64,000 bases of DNA from Rhizobium grahamii CCGE 502 (GCF_000298315.2 NZ_AEYE02000014.1:186001-250000), one strand, 5' to 3'; positions 1 through 9,490 are shown, counted from the stretch's first letter. Made by a program: numbers and translations. The notes: a model not told the origin generated them from the letters alone.

Positions 1-209
1 AAGAGACAAGAAGAGCGCGCAGTCGGACTCAGCCGCCTCTCTTGCGATGCTCCTCATTGCCCCCCCGCCCTGCCCTATGCTCGGTTGGTTGAGCGGATTG
101 AAGAACACCTCCACCGCACTAGATGCGGCCACGCATGCGAAAGCCTGCCGCGGTGATACGAATGGCAATGCCCGCTGAACGAGAGGTAACGAAATCTGAG
201 GAGGATTCC

Positions 210-1229
210 ATGCCGAGCATGCGCGCTGTCGAAGTAAGAAATGCCAATGCGCCTTTGCAACTGGTCGAACGCGAGATTCCGACCCCCGCTGCCGGCCAGG
301 TCTTGATCAAGGTTCAGGCGTGCGGAGTCTGCCATAGCGATGCCTTCACCGTATTGGGAGCCTTTCCCGGCATCGCCTACCCGCGCATACCCGGCCACGA
401 GGTCGTCGGCGTTATCGACCAAGTCGGCGAACGCGTGCCGCGTTGGAAGGCGGGCCAACGCGTCGGAGTTGGCTGGCACGGCGGTCATTGTGGGCACTGC
501 TCCTCCTGCCGCCGGGGCGATTTCGTGACCTGTGAGACGGCACAAATTCCGGGGATCAGTTATGACGGCGGTTATGCGGAGTATATGGTCGCACCGTTTG
601 AAGCCTTGGCCGCAATCCCTGATGAACTCAAAGCCGCCGAGGCCGCGCCCCTTCTGTGCGCCGGGATCACCACTTACAACGCATTGCGCAACAGCGGCGT
701 TCGGGCGGGCGATACGGTTGCCGTCCTTGGTGTCGGCGGGCTCGGCCACCTTGGCGTGCAATTCGCCGCGAAAATGGGCTGTCGCACGATCGCCATTGCG
801 CGGGGTGCCGACAAGGAGCCGTTGGCGCGTGAGCTCGGAGCTCATCGCTATCTTGACAGCACCACCCAGGATGTCGCCGCCGAATTGAGCAAGCTCGGCG
901 GAGCCCGCGTGATCCTGTCGACCGTCACCAATTCGCAGGCGATGAGCGCGGTGCTTGGTGGATTGGCAGTCAATGGAAAGATGATCGTGCTTGGCGCTTC
1001 ATCCGAGCCGATTGAAGTCTCGCCATTCCTCTTGATTGGCGGTCGTCGCGGAATTCAGGGATGGCCCTCTGGGACATCGAGCGACTCGGAAGACACGCTC
1101 GCATTCAGCGCTCTCGCAAATGTTCGTCCGATGATCGAAACAATGCCGCTGGAGCGGGCCGCAGAGGCTTATGAGCGGATGATGAGTGGGGCGGCGCGGT
1201 TCCGGATGGTCATAACAACCGGCAAATAG
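210..1229 (+). CDS. Zinc-dependent alcohol dehydrogenase (MDR family)
   Basis: A 339-residue medium-chain dehydrogenase, expected to oxidise an alcohol or reduce an aldehyde with NAD(P) in the cytoplasm. Visible motifs are GVCHSD (catalytic zinc ligand), GHEVVG, a structural-zinc cluster CGHCSSCRRGDFVTC, and a Rossmann motif VLGVGGLGHLG. Length is normal for the family. I chose the ATG at 210 because GAGGAGG sits just upstream; an in-frame ATG at 123 would add 29 residues with no family character. It stands alone, facing away from the left edge. The substrate cannot be told from sequence. Confidence 0.9.
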   Translation: MPSMRAVEVRNANAPLQLVEREIPTPAAGQVLIKVQACGVCHSDAFTVLGAFPGIAYPRIPGHEVVGVIDQVGERVPRWKAGQRVGVGWHGGHCGHCSSCRRGDFVTCETAQIPGISYDGGYAEYMVAPFEALAAIPDELKAAEAAPLLCAGITTYNALRNSGVRAGDTVAVLGVGGLGHLGVQFAAKMGCRTIAIARGADKEPLARELGAHRYLDSTTQDVAAELSKLGGARVILSTVTNSQAMSAVLGGLAVNGKMIVLGASSEPIEVSPFLLIGGRRGIQGWPSGTSSDSEDTLAFSALANVRPMIETMPLERAAEAYERMMSGAARFRMVITTGK

Positions 1230-1612
1230 CTGAGGTTGGGCGAGCTCGAAACTTCGCGTTTGCATGCGAGAGCGGGAGAGCCGAGAGGTCAGCCTACCCG
1301 CGGTGATCCTCTCGAGCCCTCAGGGACCCGAAGGCACCCCTGTGCGTCCTTTTTGGCGGAAGGACAATAATAACTTAGGCTGAGTGAACCAACTTGGGAA
1401 GTTGGACAAAGGTCCGATCGAAAAGAGGGAGGCTGAAGGAGGGTTGGTCCGCGACATCCCAAAGCCTCCCTCATCCTTCGGGGCAGAAGGACAAGGGTCA
1501 GTTAGTGCCGACAGTCCGCTTGGCTAGTCGGACTTAGGTCTGACGACTTTGTGGCCAAGCTGCGAATCGGGCGCATCTGCGCACCGGTTCCGGAAATGGG
1601 ACACGCGACGAA
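1230..1612. other. Structured convergent intergenic region
   Basis: No gene is seen between the 3' ends of the dehydrogenase and the Cys-rich protein. The stretch is dense in inverted repeats: CCAACTT/AAGTTGG (1389-1405, 3-nt loop), GAGGGAGGCT at 1425-1434 pairing with 1463-1472, and TCCTTC/GAAGGA near 1474-1490. They may be terminators for the two converging genes or an intergenic mosaic repeat of the kind known in rhizobia. Confidence 0.5.
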
Positions 1613-2185
1613 TTAGAGCCCGTGCGCCAAGACCTTCTGGCAGCCCGGTGACAGGCGCTGCATGTTTTCCCTCAGGCAGGCGATGCCGCGACCACCGCCG
1701 AGCGGAACGGCGCGGCAATAGGAGCGAAAGTCCGGCCCGCAGGCTTCACGAGCGATAACCATCTCCTCGCGCGGCGAAAGCTCCGGTGCGGCGGCTGCTG
1801 CTGGAGCTGCGGCCTTTTGTGTCGCGCCAGTGTCGGGTGCCGCCGGTGCGGTCGACGCATCGGACGATGATTTCGGCGTGGCGGCCTTGCCGCTTCCGCC
1901 GAGTGCGCTGAGTGCCTGCTTGCATCCCGACGACAGAGACGCATCATGCTGCTGGAGGCAGGCAAGCGCCTCCTTGCCGCCGGGCGTGACGCCGGAGCAA
2001 TTCGATAGGAAATCGCTGCGGCAGGCAGACTTGATGGCATTGCGCTGTGCGTCCGTCGGCTGTTGCGCAACTGTCGCGCCCGCAAACAGAGCGGCTGCGC
2101 AAAGCAGCGGCAGGCCAATTCCCGTTCTCCATAGGCCATGTTTCGTGGATGCGACTTCCAATGATGACGACGAGAAATCCTTCAT
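1613..2185 (-). CDS. Secreted protein with two Cys-rich repeats
   Basis: A 190-residue protein with an N-terminal hydrophobic export segment ending near ATVAQQ. It holds two similar modules separated by an Ala/Pro/Ser-rich linker. Each has four cysteines, in the pattern ACRSDFLSNC...ACL...GC and ACGPDFRSYC...ACL...GC, resembling the Cys-rich repeat family (GLG1 type). That predicts a disulfide-bonded periplasmic or surface protein. Start chosen at 2185 because GGGAGAGG lies just before that ATG; the longer reading to 2221 has no such site. Function unknown. It is downstream of, and in the same direction as, the efflux genes but about 200 bp away. Confidence 0.7.
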   Translation of the reverse strand: MKDFSSSSLEVASTKHGLWRTGIGLPLLCAAALFAGATVAQQPTDAQRNAIKSACRSDFLSNCSGVTPGGKEALACLQQHDASLSSGCKQALSALGGSGKAATPKSSSDASTAPAAPDTGATQKAAAPAAAAAPELSPREEMVIAREACGPDFRSYCRAVPLGGGRGIACLRENMQRLSPGCQKVLAHGL

Positions 2186-2388
2186 AGTTCCTCTCCCTGC
2201 GGAAATCACAGTGTCGACCATGTCGGCATCGTGAGGCTGCTCTTAAAGCCCCCTTCATCGAGGGCGCCCTTGCTGTCCCGGCGAAGATCGAGCACGACAG
2301 CCATCGGCTCCTGCCTCGGACAACAAATCCTCAAGTGCGGGCGTCAGTTCTGGTCAACGACCTAGTTCGGTCTCTGACGTCGCGGCAT

Positions 2389-5300
2389 TTATGTCTGTGC
2401 ATCCGGCACCGCGGCAGTGCGGCGCTTTCGATATTCCTCGAAGCGTTGCAGGATCACATAGAAGGACGGCACCAGCAAAACCGCGAGGCAAGTCGACGCG
2501 ATCATGCCGCTGAAGACTGAGATACCGATGGACCGGCGCGCATTGGCCCCGGCACCAGTCGCAAGCACGAGGGGCAAAACGCCGAGAATGAAGGCAAACG
2601 ACGTCATCAGGATCGGCCGGAAACGCAATCGCGCCGCAAGCACTGCCGCGGCGGCAATTTCCATCCCCTGCATTCGCTTTTCACGTGCGTATTCAACGAT
2701 CAGAATGGCATTCTTCGAGGACAGCGCGATAAGCAGAATGAGGCCGATCTGCGTATAGAGATTGTTGGCGACGCCGAGCGCCGTCAGGGCGCCGACCGTG
2801 CCGAGGAGCGCAAGAGGAACCGCGAGAATGACCGCAAAAGGCAATATCCAGCTTTCGTACTGGCCGGCCAGAACGAAATAGACCAGCAGAATGGCGAGGC
2901 CGAAAACGTAGTAGATCTGCGCGCCGACTGCCTTCTCCTGGTAGGACAAGGCGGTCCATTCAAAGCCGGCCCCGGTTGGCAATGTCTGATCCGCGATCTG
3001 CTCCATAACATTGAGCGCCTGCCCCGAACTGAAGCCGGTCGCGGCACCGCCAACGATCGTGGCGGTGGGATAAAGATTGTAGAGGCTGATCAGCGACGGT
3101 CCCGGCACGCTCGTGACGTCGATTACTGTACCCAGCGGCACCATGGTGCCATCGCCCGCCTTCACTTTTAGATTGCGGATGTCGTCCGGCCGCACGCGGA
3201 AGTCCGGCGACGCCTGCACATAGACCTGGAAGGTGCGGCCAAACTTGTTGAACTGTGTCACATAGCTCGATCCGACGTAGCCCGAAAGCGCCGAGAACAC
3301 CTGCCCGACGGTGACGCCGAGCATCTCGGCCTTGATGCGATCGACCGAGACCTCGAGCTGCGGAGCATCCGCTCGGAACGAAGTCTGCAGCCGCTGCAGC
3401 GAGGACTGCGCGTTGCCGCGCTCGACGATCGTATTGGCCAGTGTTTGCAGCAGTGCGAAATCGAAGCTGCCGTCCTTGAGGAGCACCTGCATGGTGAACC
3501 CGCTGGCATTGCCGATACCCTGGATCGCAGGTGGAACAAGGACAAGCGTCTTTGCCGTCAGGATGCTATCCAGCGCGCTGTTCAGGTGCTGGTATATCGA
3601 CAGCAGGTCCTGGCCCTTTTCCTTTCCACGCACGTCCCAGTCCTTGAGAATGACATAGGCGACACCGGCGTTCGGCAGGCTCGCGCTGTTGTCCAGCACC
3701 GATATCCCACTGATCGACAGCACCTGATCGACACCGGGGGTCGCCTCGGCGATCTCGCTGACCCGCTGCATGACCGCATCCGTGCGCTCTTTCGAGGCAC
3801 CGTCCGGCAGCTGCGCGCTGATGAGGACGTAGCCCTGATCCTCGATAGGAAGAAAGGCCGTCGGAAGCCGGCTCAATCCCCAGAAGGCGACACCGATCAG
3901 CACCAGACCCGCCAGGACTGCGATCGCGCTGTTGCGCACCAGACCGCCGACAAGCCGCGAATAACCATTCTCTGCCGCATCGTAAACTCGATTGAAGCCG
4001 CGATAGAAGAAGTTGCGCCTCTCAGGCGGCACGGGTGGCCGCAGCCAGAGGGCGCATTGTGTCGGTTTTAGCGTGATCGCGTTGATCGCACTGATCAGCG
4101 CCGTTGCGGCAATGACGAGCGCGAACTGCCGGTAGAGTTGCCCGGTCAATCCCGGAAGGAAGGCGGCAGGAATAAAGACCGCCATGAGGACGAGCGTAAT
4201 CCCGATGACGGGGCCGAGAAGCTCGTCCATAGCCTTCTCAGCCGCCTGCCTGCCCGGCATCCCCTCCTCGACATGGCGCGAAACACCCTCGACGATGACA
4301 ATCGCATCATCAACGACGATGCCGATCGCAAGGACGATGGCAAACAACGTCGACAGATTGACCGTAAAACCAAGGGCCGCCATTGCGGCAAACGCGCCAA
4401 TAATTGTCACCGGGACGGTCGTCGCCGGCACCAGCATGGCTCGCCAATCCTGCAGAAACAGCAGGATCACGATCAGAACCAGAACACCGGCCTCGATCAG
4501 CGTCTTGTAGACTTCGTTGATCGACGCCTGCACGAATTTTGTTGTATCGAACGGCATGCCGTATTCGAGGCCAGGCGGGAAGCTCTTCGAAAGCTCCGCC
4601 ATCTTAACCCTGACAGATTGCGCAACCGCGATGGCATTTGCCTCGGGCAGCTGGAAAATGCCGATACCGGTTGCTGGGTGCCGATTCTGCAAGAATGACT
4701 GGCTGTAGGTCTGCGCGCCGAGTTCGACACGGCCGATGTCGCGTATTCGCGTTATCCGACCGCCATCCGCGGAATCGACCTTGACGATAATGTCCTCGAA
4801 GTCGGGAGCGTCGTTAAGCCGACCGCTGACATTGAGCGTGTACTGAAAATCCTGCCCGCTCGGCACGGGCGGCAATCCCACCTGCCCTGCCGTGACCTCC
4901 TGGCTCTGCTGCTGCACGGTATTGACGATGTCCTGTGGCGTCAGTCCTCGGGCTTGCAAGAGATCCGGATCCATCCAGATACGCATCGCATACTGGCCCG
5001 CGCCAAAGACGCTGACATTGCCGACGCCGGGAAGCCGGGCGAGCTCGTTCTGAAGGTTGATGACCGCGTAGTTCGACAGAAACAGGCTGTCGTAGCGGCT
5101 GTCCGGCGAGGTCAGACTGACGAAGCCCAGGATCGATGTCGACTTCTTCTGCGTCGTCACGCCTTGAACCTGAACGGCCTGCGGCAATGACGGCATCGCG
5201 ATGGCGACGCGGTTCTGAACCAGAACCTGCGCCTGATCGGGATCAGTGCCGATTGCGAATGTGACCGTCAACGAATAGGTGCCGTCGCTGGCACTGGTCG

Positions 5301-5541
5301 ATTGCATGTAAATCATGTTCTCGACGCCGTTGACCTGCAACTCGATCGGCAATGCGACGGTATCGATCAGCGTCTTGGCGCTCGCGCCCGGATAGCGCGT
5401 CGTTACCTGAACGGTCGGCGGAACTACGTTAGGGTACTGGGCAACCGGCAGCTGAAACAGTGCGACGGCGCCGATCAGGACGAAAACCAGCGCCAGAACA
5501 TTCGAGAGTACCGGCCGCTCGATGAAGAAGCGCGAGATCAT
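2389..5541 (-). CDS. RND multidrug efflux permease (HAE1, AcrB/MexF type)
   Basis: A 1050-residue inner-membrane pump, the normal length for the hydrophobe/amphiphile efflux family. It begins with the typical MISRFFIERPVLSNVLALV. The TM4 motif GIVVDDAIVIVEGV, near residue 410, carries the two adjacent aspartates of the proton relay. A later LLIALSSKNAILIVEYA segment matches TM10 with its conserved Lys. The pump should be a proton-driven trimer working with the adaptor encoded 34 bp upstream. No outer-membrane channel gene is next to it, so it probably borrows a TolC-like protein from elsewhere. Substrates are not predictable. Confidence 0.95.
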   Translation of the reverse strand: MISRFFIERPVLSNVLALVFVLIGAVALFQLPVAQYPNVVPPTVQVTTRYPGASAKTLIDTVALPIELQVNGVENMIYMQSTSASDGTYSLTVTFAIGTDPDQAQVLVQNRVAIAMPSLPQAVQVQGVTTQKKSTSILGFVSLTSPDSRYDSLFLSNYAVINLQNELARLPGVGNVSVFGAGQYAMRIWMDPDLLQARGLTPQDIVNTVQQQSQEVTAGQVGLPPVPSGQDFQYTLNVSGRLNDAPDFEDIIVKVDSADGGRITRIRDIGRVELGAQTYSQSFLQNRHPATGIGIFQLPEANAIAVAQSVRVKMAELSKSFPPGLEYGMPFDTTKFVQASINEVYKTLIEAGVLVLIVILLFLQDWRAMLVPATTVPVTIIGAFAAMAALGFTVNLSTLFAIVLAIGIVVDDAIVIVEGVSRHVEEGMPGRQAAEKAMDELLGPVIGITLVLMAVFIPAAFLPGLTGQLYRQFALVIAATALISAINAITLKPTQCALWLRPPVPPERRNFFYRGFNRVYDAAENGYSRLVGGLVRNSAIAVLAGLVLIGVAFWGLSRLPTAFLPIEDQGYVLISAQLPDGASKERTDAVMQRVSEIAEATPGVDQVLSISGISVLDNSASLPNAGVAYVILKDWDVRGKEKGQDLLSIYQHLNSALDSILTAKTLVLVPPAIQGIGNASGFTMQVLLKDGSFDFALLQTLANTIVERGNAQSSLQRLQTSFRADAPQLEVSVDRIKAEMLGVTVGQVFSALSGYVGSSYVTQFNKFGRTFQVYVQASPDFRVRPDDIRNLKVKAGDGTMVPLGTVIDVTSVPGPSLISLYNLYPTATIVGGAATGFSSGQALNVMEQIADQTLPTGAGFEWTALSYQEKAVGAQIYYVFGLAILLVYFVLAGQYESWILPFAVILAVPLALLGTVGALTALGVANNLYTQIGLILLIALSSKNAILIVEYAREKRMQGMEIAAAAVLAARLRFRPILMTSFAFILGVLPLVLATGAGANARRSIGISVFSGMIASTCLAVLLVPSFYVILQRFEEYRKRRTAAVPDAQT

Positions 5542-5575
5542 CCGTTTCGCCTCCTGGAGCTGATCCGGTGCCGGT

Positions 5576-6763
5576 TCATGGGACCTTCGATCCGCTCGGA
5601 TCCCCTGTTGCCGCGGCCTCCAACGTGATTTTCTCAGGTGTGACCTTCATATCGGGTACGGCCCGTTGTATCCCGGCCATGACGACCCAGTCCCCGGCGT
5701 CGAGGCCGGATTCGATCACCCGCATCGAGCCGTTGCGGTGGCCTATCTTGACGACCTTCTGCTCGATCACGTCGTCCTTCCCGAGCACCAGCACATAATT
5801 GCCTTGTTGGTTGGTGCCGATCGCATCATCGCGAACGAGAAGCGCCTTGTCCTGGTGGGCGACCGGAACACGAACGCGGACGAAAAGGCCCGGAAGGAGG
5901 GCGTGTTCCTTGTTGTCGATGATACCTCGAACAGAGAGCGTTCCTGTCGAGGCATCGACCTGCGGAGCGACATAGTCGAGATGACCCTTGTGCGGATACC
6001 CCTCTTCGTCGCCCAACCCGATTTCCACCGGGATGCTGGGAAGGTCGGCCTGCGTCAGCTTGCGTCCTGCCTTTGCAAGGCTCTGCTTGATCATCAGCAC
6101 CTGCGCTTCGCTGACGTTGAAGTAGACATAAAGTGGGTCGGTCTGAACGATCGTGGCAAGCTTTGTCGGGCCGGACACGCCGACCAGCGCACCGATATCA
6201 ACGAGATGGTCCGTCACCGTTCCGTCGAAGGGCGCGACCACCTCTGTGTATCCGAGGTTGATGTTCGCAAGATCGAGGCTCGCCTGCGCGTTCAGAATGT
6301 TTGCGTTTGCCTCATCGAGCGTCGCCTTGGCGCTGTCGACGGCTGTCTGCGTCGTCACTTCCTGCTTCATCAGGTTGACCTGCCGGTCGTATTCCTGTTT
6401 CGCCCCAACCTGCGACGCCTGTTGCGAGGCCAGCTGCGCCTGTGCCTGATCGACCTGCGCCTTATAGGTGTCCCGCTGGATGGTGAAGAGCTTGTCGCCC
6501 TTCTTCACCGCGGTACCGTCCTTGTAGTCTATGGTCTCCAGAAAGCCCTGCACGCGGGCTTCAATGTCGACCGCGTTTATAGCATCCGTGTTGCCGGTTA
6601 GCTCAAAATATTCAACCACCGGCTGCTGTAACGGCTGCGCCACGTTCACCTTCGGCGGCGGCGGCGGCACATAGGCGTTGTTCCCGCTGTCGCATGCCGA
6701 TAACGCAGCAACCACCGTCAAAATTCCGATAAGATGTAGCCCTCGGTACGAACTATCGCGCAT
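5576..6763 (-). CDS. RND efflux periplasmic adaptor lipoprotein
   Basis: A 395-residue membrane-fusion protein, first gene of a two-gene operon with the permease. A lipoprotein signal ends in ALSAC with the lipid-anchored Cys at residue 24 and Asp at +2, which usually keeps a lipoprotein in the inner membrane. Then follow a proline stretch, a barrel-sandwich half (GFLETIDYKDGTAVKKGD), a coiled-coil hairpin rich in Gln/Ala, and the second lipoyl half (VVAPFDGTVTDHLVDIGALV). The ATG at 6763 is preceded by GGGGCAGGAAA. The longer reading to 7051 has no RBS and a Cys-rich, non-family extension. Confidence 0.92.
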   Translation of the reverse strand: MRDSSYRGLHLIGILTVVAALSACDSGNNAYVPPPPPKVNVAQPLQQPVVEYFELTGNTDAINAVDIEARVQGFLETIDYKDGTAVKKGDKLFTIQRDTYKAQVDQAQAQLASQQASQVGAKQEYDRQVNLMKQEVTTQTAVDSAKATLDEANANILNAQASLDLANINLGYTEVVAPFDGTVTDHLVDIGALVGVSGPTKLATIVQTDPLYVYFNVSEAQVLMIKQSLAKAGRKLTQADLPSIPVEIGLGDEEGYPHKGHLDYVAPQVDASTGTLSVRGIIDNKEHALLPGLFVRVRVPVAHQDKALLVRDDAIGTNQQGNYVLVLGKDDVIEQKVVKIGHRNGSMRVIESGLDAGDWVVMAGIQRAVPDMKVTPEKITLEAAATGDPSGSKVP

Positions 6764-7162
6764 TTTCCTGCCCCGATGCATGCACGAACTTCGGATTTCA
6801 ATGTGTGCCGCTGGCTGATCCCAACACTTCAGACGCCAAGGCCGGCTGTAGTATGAAACAATATTTCCGCATTTCCGCGAAAAGCAATAGCGGCGCGCTC
6901 GATAAATAGTTGGCGATACGGACCGAAATGTGTGACAAAAGATGAACTTGCAGTTACATTTCGGCAGCAAGAAAAAGAAACGTACAGTAGCCGAGCTTCC
7001 CTCGAATCCGACGGTCTGCGCGGCTTTTTGATGTCTCGAAGGCACGTCCAAAGGCGTAGCCCTGCCTACGCCTTTCTGGCGATGGCAATGCCGCCGGCGA
7101 CCTTATCGTACCCTGCATTCAACGCGTACCCAATCAACCGTTGCGAAAGTGAGGGCCGTGAC
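6764..7162. promoter_or_regulatory. Divergent control region, efflux operon / DUF2092 pair
   Basis: About 400 bp with no gene. It contains a 9-bp perfect inverted repeat, CCGAAATGT (6923-6931) and ACATTTCGG (6956-6964), and a strong hairpin AAAGGCGTAG/CTACGCCTTT with a 5-nt loop (7050-7074) that would sit in the leader of the rightward transcript. No regulator gene is adjacent. Both elements are described from sequence only; a role in control is inferred. Confidence 0.4.
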
Positions 7163-7945
7163 ATGGCGAAATTGATGTTAGCGACACGCTTCAAGGTATT
7201 GGTCGCCTTGGGCGCAATAACCGCCGGATTTAGCGGCCCGGCGTGGGCGGACGACTCGAAGGAATTGCTGAAGGCAATGTCCGACTATATGGCGGCTCAA
7301 AAGACATTCTCCTTCGACTATGTCTCTTCGGTGGGAGCTGTGACGCCGACCTTCGAGAAGCTGCAATTCGTCAGCTCCGGTACAGCAACGGTCGGCCGGC
7401 CGGACAAAATCCGGGTGACGCGCACCGGAGGTTTTGCCGATCTTGACGTCAGCTTTGACGGTACGAAGTTCACGGTTCACGGAAAGAACCTCGACGCCTA
7501 CGCCCAGATCGACGCAAAGGGCAGCCTCGACGAACTTTTCGACCGACTTCAGAACGCCGGCGCAGAAATCCCAGGCTCCGATCTGTTGCTCTCGAACAGC
7601 TTCGATACACTGATGGACGGCGTCACGGAATCCAAGCACATTTCAAGCGCTGTCGTCGACGGTGTGGAATGCGAATACCTGACATTCCGGAAGAATGATG
7701 TCGACTGGCAGATATGGATAGAATCGGGGGCGAAGCCTGTCCCGAAGCGCTATGTGGTGACCAGCAAGCACGTGGTGCAGGCGCCGGAATACATGCTCGA
7801 GGTCCGGAACTTCCGCACAGGAGAAGATGTGAAGGTGGCAAACTTTGCGATCGAAATTCCCGGCGATGCCAAGAAGGTTGATCTCAGCGAACTGGGTCAG
7901 ATCGATGAACTGCCGGCGCCGACAGAGATGGGAGACGCGCAATGA
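7163..7945 (+). CDS. DUF2092 periplasmic protein
   Basis: A 260-residue exported protein. A signal peptide (residues 1 to about 29, ending SGPAWA) is followed by a LolA/LppX-like beta-rich domain typical of DUF2092: KTFSFDYVSSVG..., TRTGGFADLDVSFDGTKFTVH..., ending near FAIEIPGDAKKVDL. Such proteins are thought to bind lipid or hydrophobic ligands in the periplasm, but the function is not established. The ATG at 7163 follows GAGGGCCGTGAC and gives a proper signal peptide. Its stop overlaps the next gene's ATG by 4 bp, so the two are probably co-translated. Confidence 0.75.
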   Translation: MAKLMLATRFKVLVALGAITAGFSGPAWADDSKELLKAMSDYMAAQKTFSFDYVSSVGAVTPTFEKLQFVSSGTATVGRPDKIRVTRTGGFADLDVSFDGTKFTVHGKNLDAYAQIDAKGSLDELFDRLQNAGAEIPGSDLLLSNSFDTLMDGVTESKHISSAVVDGVECEYLTFRKNDVDWQIWIESGAKPVPKRYVVTSKHVVQAPEYMLEVRNFRTGEDVKVANFAIEIPGDAKKVDLSELGQIDELPAPTEMGDAQ

Positions 7946-8271
7946 AAACCTCCGTACGGATTTTCGCTATTGCGCTCGCAGTTGCGTTCGCCTCCCTCGA
8001 TGTCAGCATGGAGGGGAACGACCTAGCCACGGTGGCCATCAGCGCATCCACCCCGGCACAAGCCGAGATCGGCCGCCCCCTGACACCGCTGTCCTATGCG
8101 GGTGCCGCTCGTCGAACGACACGCCGCGTCGTGCGCAGAACGACCGTCTACGTGAACACGCTGCCGGCAGGCTGCGTCTACGGGCCGTACTACGGGGGCT
8201 ACTACTACCGGTGTGGATCGCTCTACTACGCCAAGAGCGGCGCCACCTACGTTCAGGTGGTCATCGAATAG
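7942..8271 (+). CDS. Small secreted Tyr/Gly-rich protein
   Basis: A 109-residue protein translationally coupled (ATGA overlap) to the DUF2092 gene. It has an N-terminal export segment with likely cleavage after PAQA (about residue 41). An Arg/Thr-rich stretch (AARRTTRRVVRRTTVYV) follows, then a Tyr/Gly-rich tail with two cysteines (GCVYGPYYGGYYYRCG). I do not recognise a characterised family. The pairing with a DUF2092 protein suggests the two act together in the envelope. Confidence 0.7.
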   Translation: MKTSVRIFAIALAVAFASLDVSMEGNDLATVAISASTPAQAEIGRPLTPLSYAGAARRTTRRVVRRTTVYVNTLPAGCVYGPYYGGYYYRCGSLYYAKSGATYVQVVIE

Positions 8272-8321
8272 CGGGATTGTGGAGCTTTTGGGTGGCTGTT
8301 GGTAGGCTGTCGGGCTGAATC

Positions 8322-8346
8322 GGAACCTACCGACGGCAACGGCGTT
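8322..8346 (+). promoter_or_regulatory. EcfG-type (general stress sigma) promoter, topoisomerase IB
   Basis: GGAAC at 8322-8326, 16 nt, then CGTT at 8343-8346: an exact match to the alphaproteobacterial EcfG/RpoE2 consensus GGAAC-N16/17-cGTT. The -10 element ends 2 nt before the annotated ATG (8349). Transcription from here would therefore start inside the first codons and give a nearly leaderless mRNA, perhaps starting at GTG 8358. Confidence 0.5.
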
Positions 8347-8348
8347 TC

Positions 8349-9446
8349 ATGCTCACTGTGGACCAGAGAGCGACCTATAAACAGCAACTTGACGAGAAAC
8401 TGGCGGCTGCGCTCATCGAGCCACCGGCACCCGGCGGTATCGTCTTCATTGCGAACCTGGAGACGGGCATAACAAGGCGAGCCGTCAAGAACGGATTTGT
8501 CTACCACGACGCCCAGGGCGCGCGCATCGCCGACCCGACGGAGCTTGAGCGAATCTCGGCGCTGGCCATTCCGCCCGCCTACACGGAGGTTCTCATCTCC
8601 GCCGACCCGAATTCTCATCTGCAGGCTACCGGCCGTGATGCGCGCGGCCGCAAGCAGTACCGTTACCATTCCAAATGGACGGCTGAGCGAGAAAGAAGCA
8701 AGTTCGAGCGGCTTGCCGATTTCGGCTCGGCGCTTCCTGCGATCCGCAAGAAGGTAGACTCCGACCTTCGGCGCCGGACGCCCAATATTGACAAGGCGCT
8801 GGCGACCATCGTCTGGCTTCTGGACAATCTCTATATCCGCGTCGGCAATGCGAGTTACGCCGCAGACAACGCCTCCTACGGCCTGACAACACTCCCAAAC
8901 CGGCATGTGAAAATCTCAGGCTCGAGCATCCACTTCCGCTTCAAGGGCAAGTCCGGGAAGGAATGGCGCCTCAGCCACAGCGACCGTCGCATCACCCGCG
9001 CCGTGCGCATGCTCCAGGAATTGCCCGGCCAGCAGCTGTTCCAGTATATCGATGACAGCGGCGCCTCTCATCCGATCCAGTCGCAGGACGTCAACGCCTA
9101 CTTAAGGGAAGCGTCAGGAACCGACTTCACGTCCCGGCTATTCCGCACATGGGGCGCAACACAGATGGCAGCAATCGCGCTCGCCGCGCTTGAGCCGGAG
9201 CAAAGCCAGCGCGGGCGCGCGCGACAAATGAACGAGATCGTCGATGCAGTCGCCGCACGCTTGGTCAACACGCGCGCGGTCTGCAGGTCGTCCTACATCC
9301 ATCCGAAGGTATTCGAGAGCTTCGAAGCAGGTGAGCTTGCCAAGCTCGCTGCCGCCCGGCCGAGCCGAAGCGCCAGATTGCTGCGCTGGATGGACCAGGG
9401 TGAAATCGCTGTGCTGCGCTGGCTGAAAGGCCTGAACGGGCGCTGA
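8349..9446 (+). CDS. DNA topoisomerase IB
   Basis: A 365-residue poxvirus-like type IB topoisomerase, which relaxes supercoils by a 3'-phosphotyrosyl nick. The nucleophile is Tyr316 in SSYIHPKV. Other active-site residues visible are Arg164 in IRVGN, a Lys in the FRFKGKSG strand, and Arg266 in FRTWGAT. The N-terminal DNA-clamp half contains RKQYRYHSKWTAERE. Neither ATG 8349 nor GTG 8358 has a ribosome site, fitting leaderless translation from the stress promoter that overlaps the start. It is the first gene of the NHEJ island, with Ku-A 127 bp downstream. Confidence 0.9.
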   Translation: MLTVDQRATYKQQLDEKLAAALIEPPAPGGIVFIANLETGITRRAVKNGFVYHDAQGARIADPTELERISALAIPPAYTEVLISADPNSHLQATGRDARGRKQYRYHSKWTAERERSKFERLADFGSALPAIRKKVDSDLRRRTPNIDKALATIVWLLDNLYIRVGNASYAADNASYGLTTLPNRHVKISGSSIHFRFKGKSGKEWRLSHSDRRITRAVRMLQELPGQQLFQYIDDSGASHPIQSQDVNAYLREASGTDFTSRLFRTWGATQMAAIALAALEPEQSQRGRARQMNEIVDAVAARLVNTRAVCRSSYIHPKVFESFEAGELAKLAAARPSRSARLLRWMDQGEIAVLRWLKGLNGR

Positions 9447-9490
9447 GGGCAACCGCTTTCATACATTCGCCGCTTCGCGACGATCGCGAT

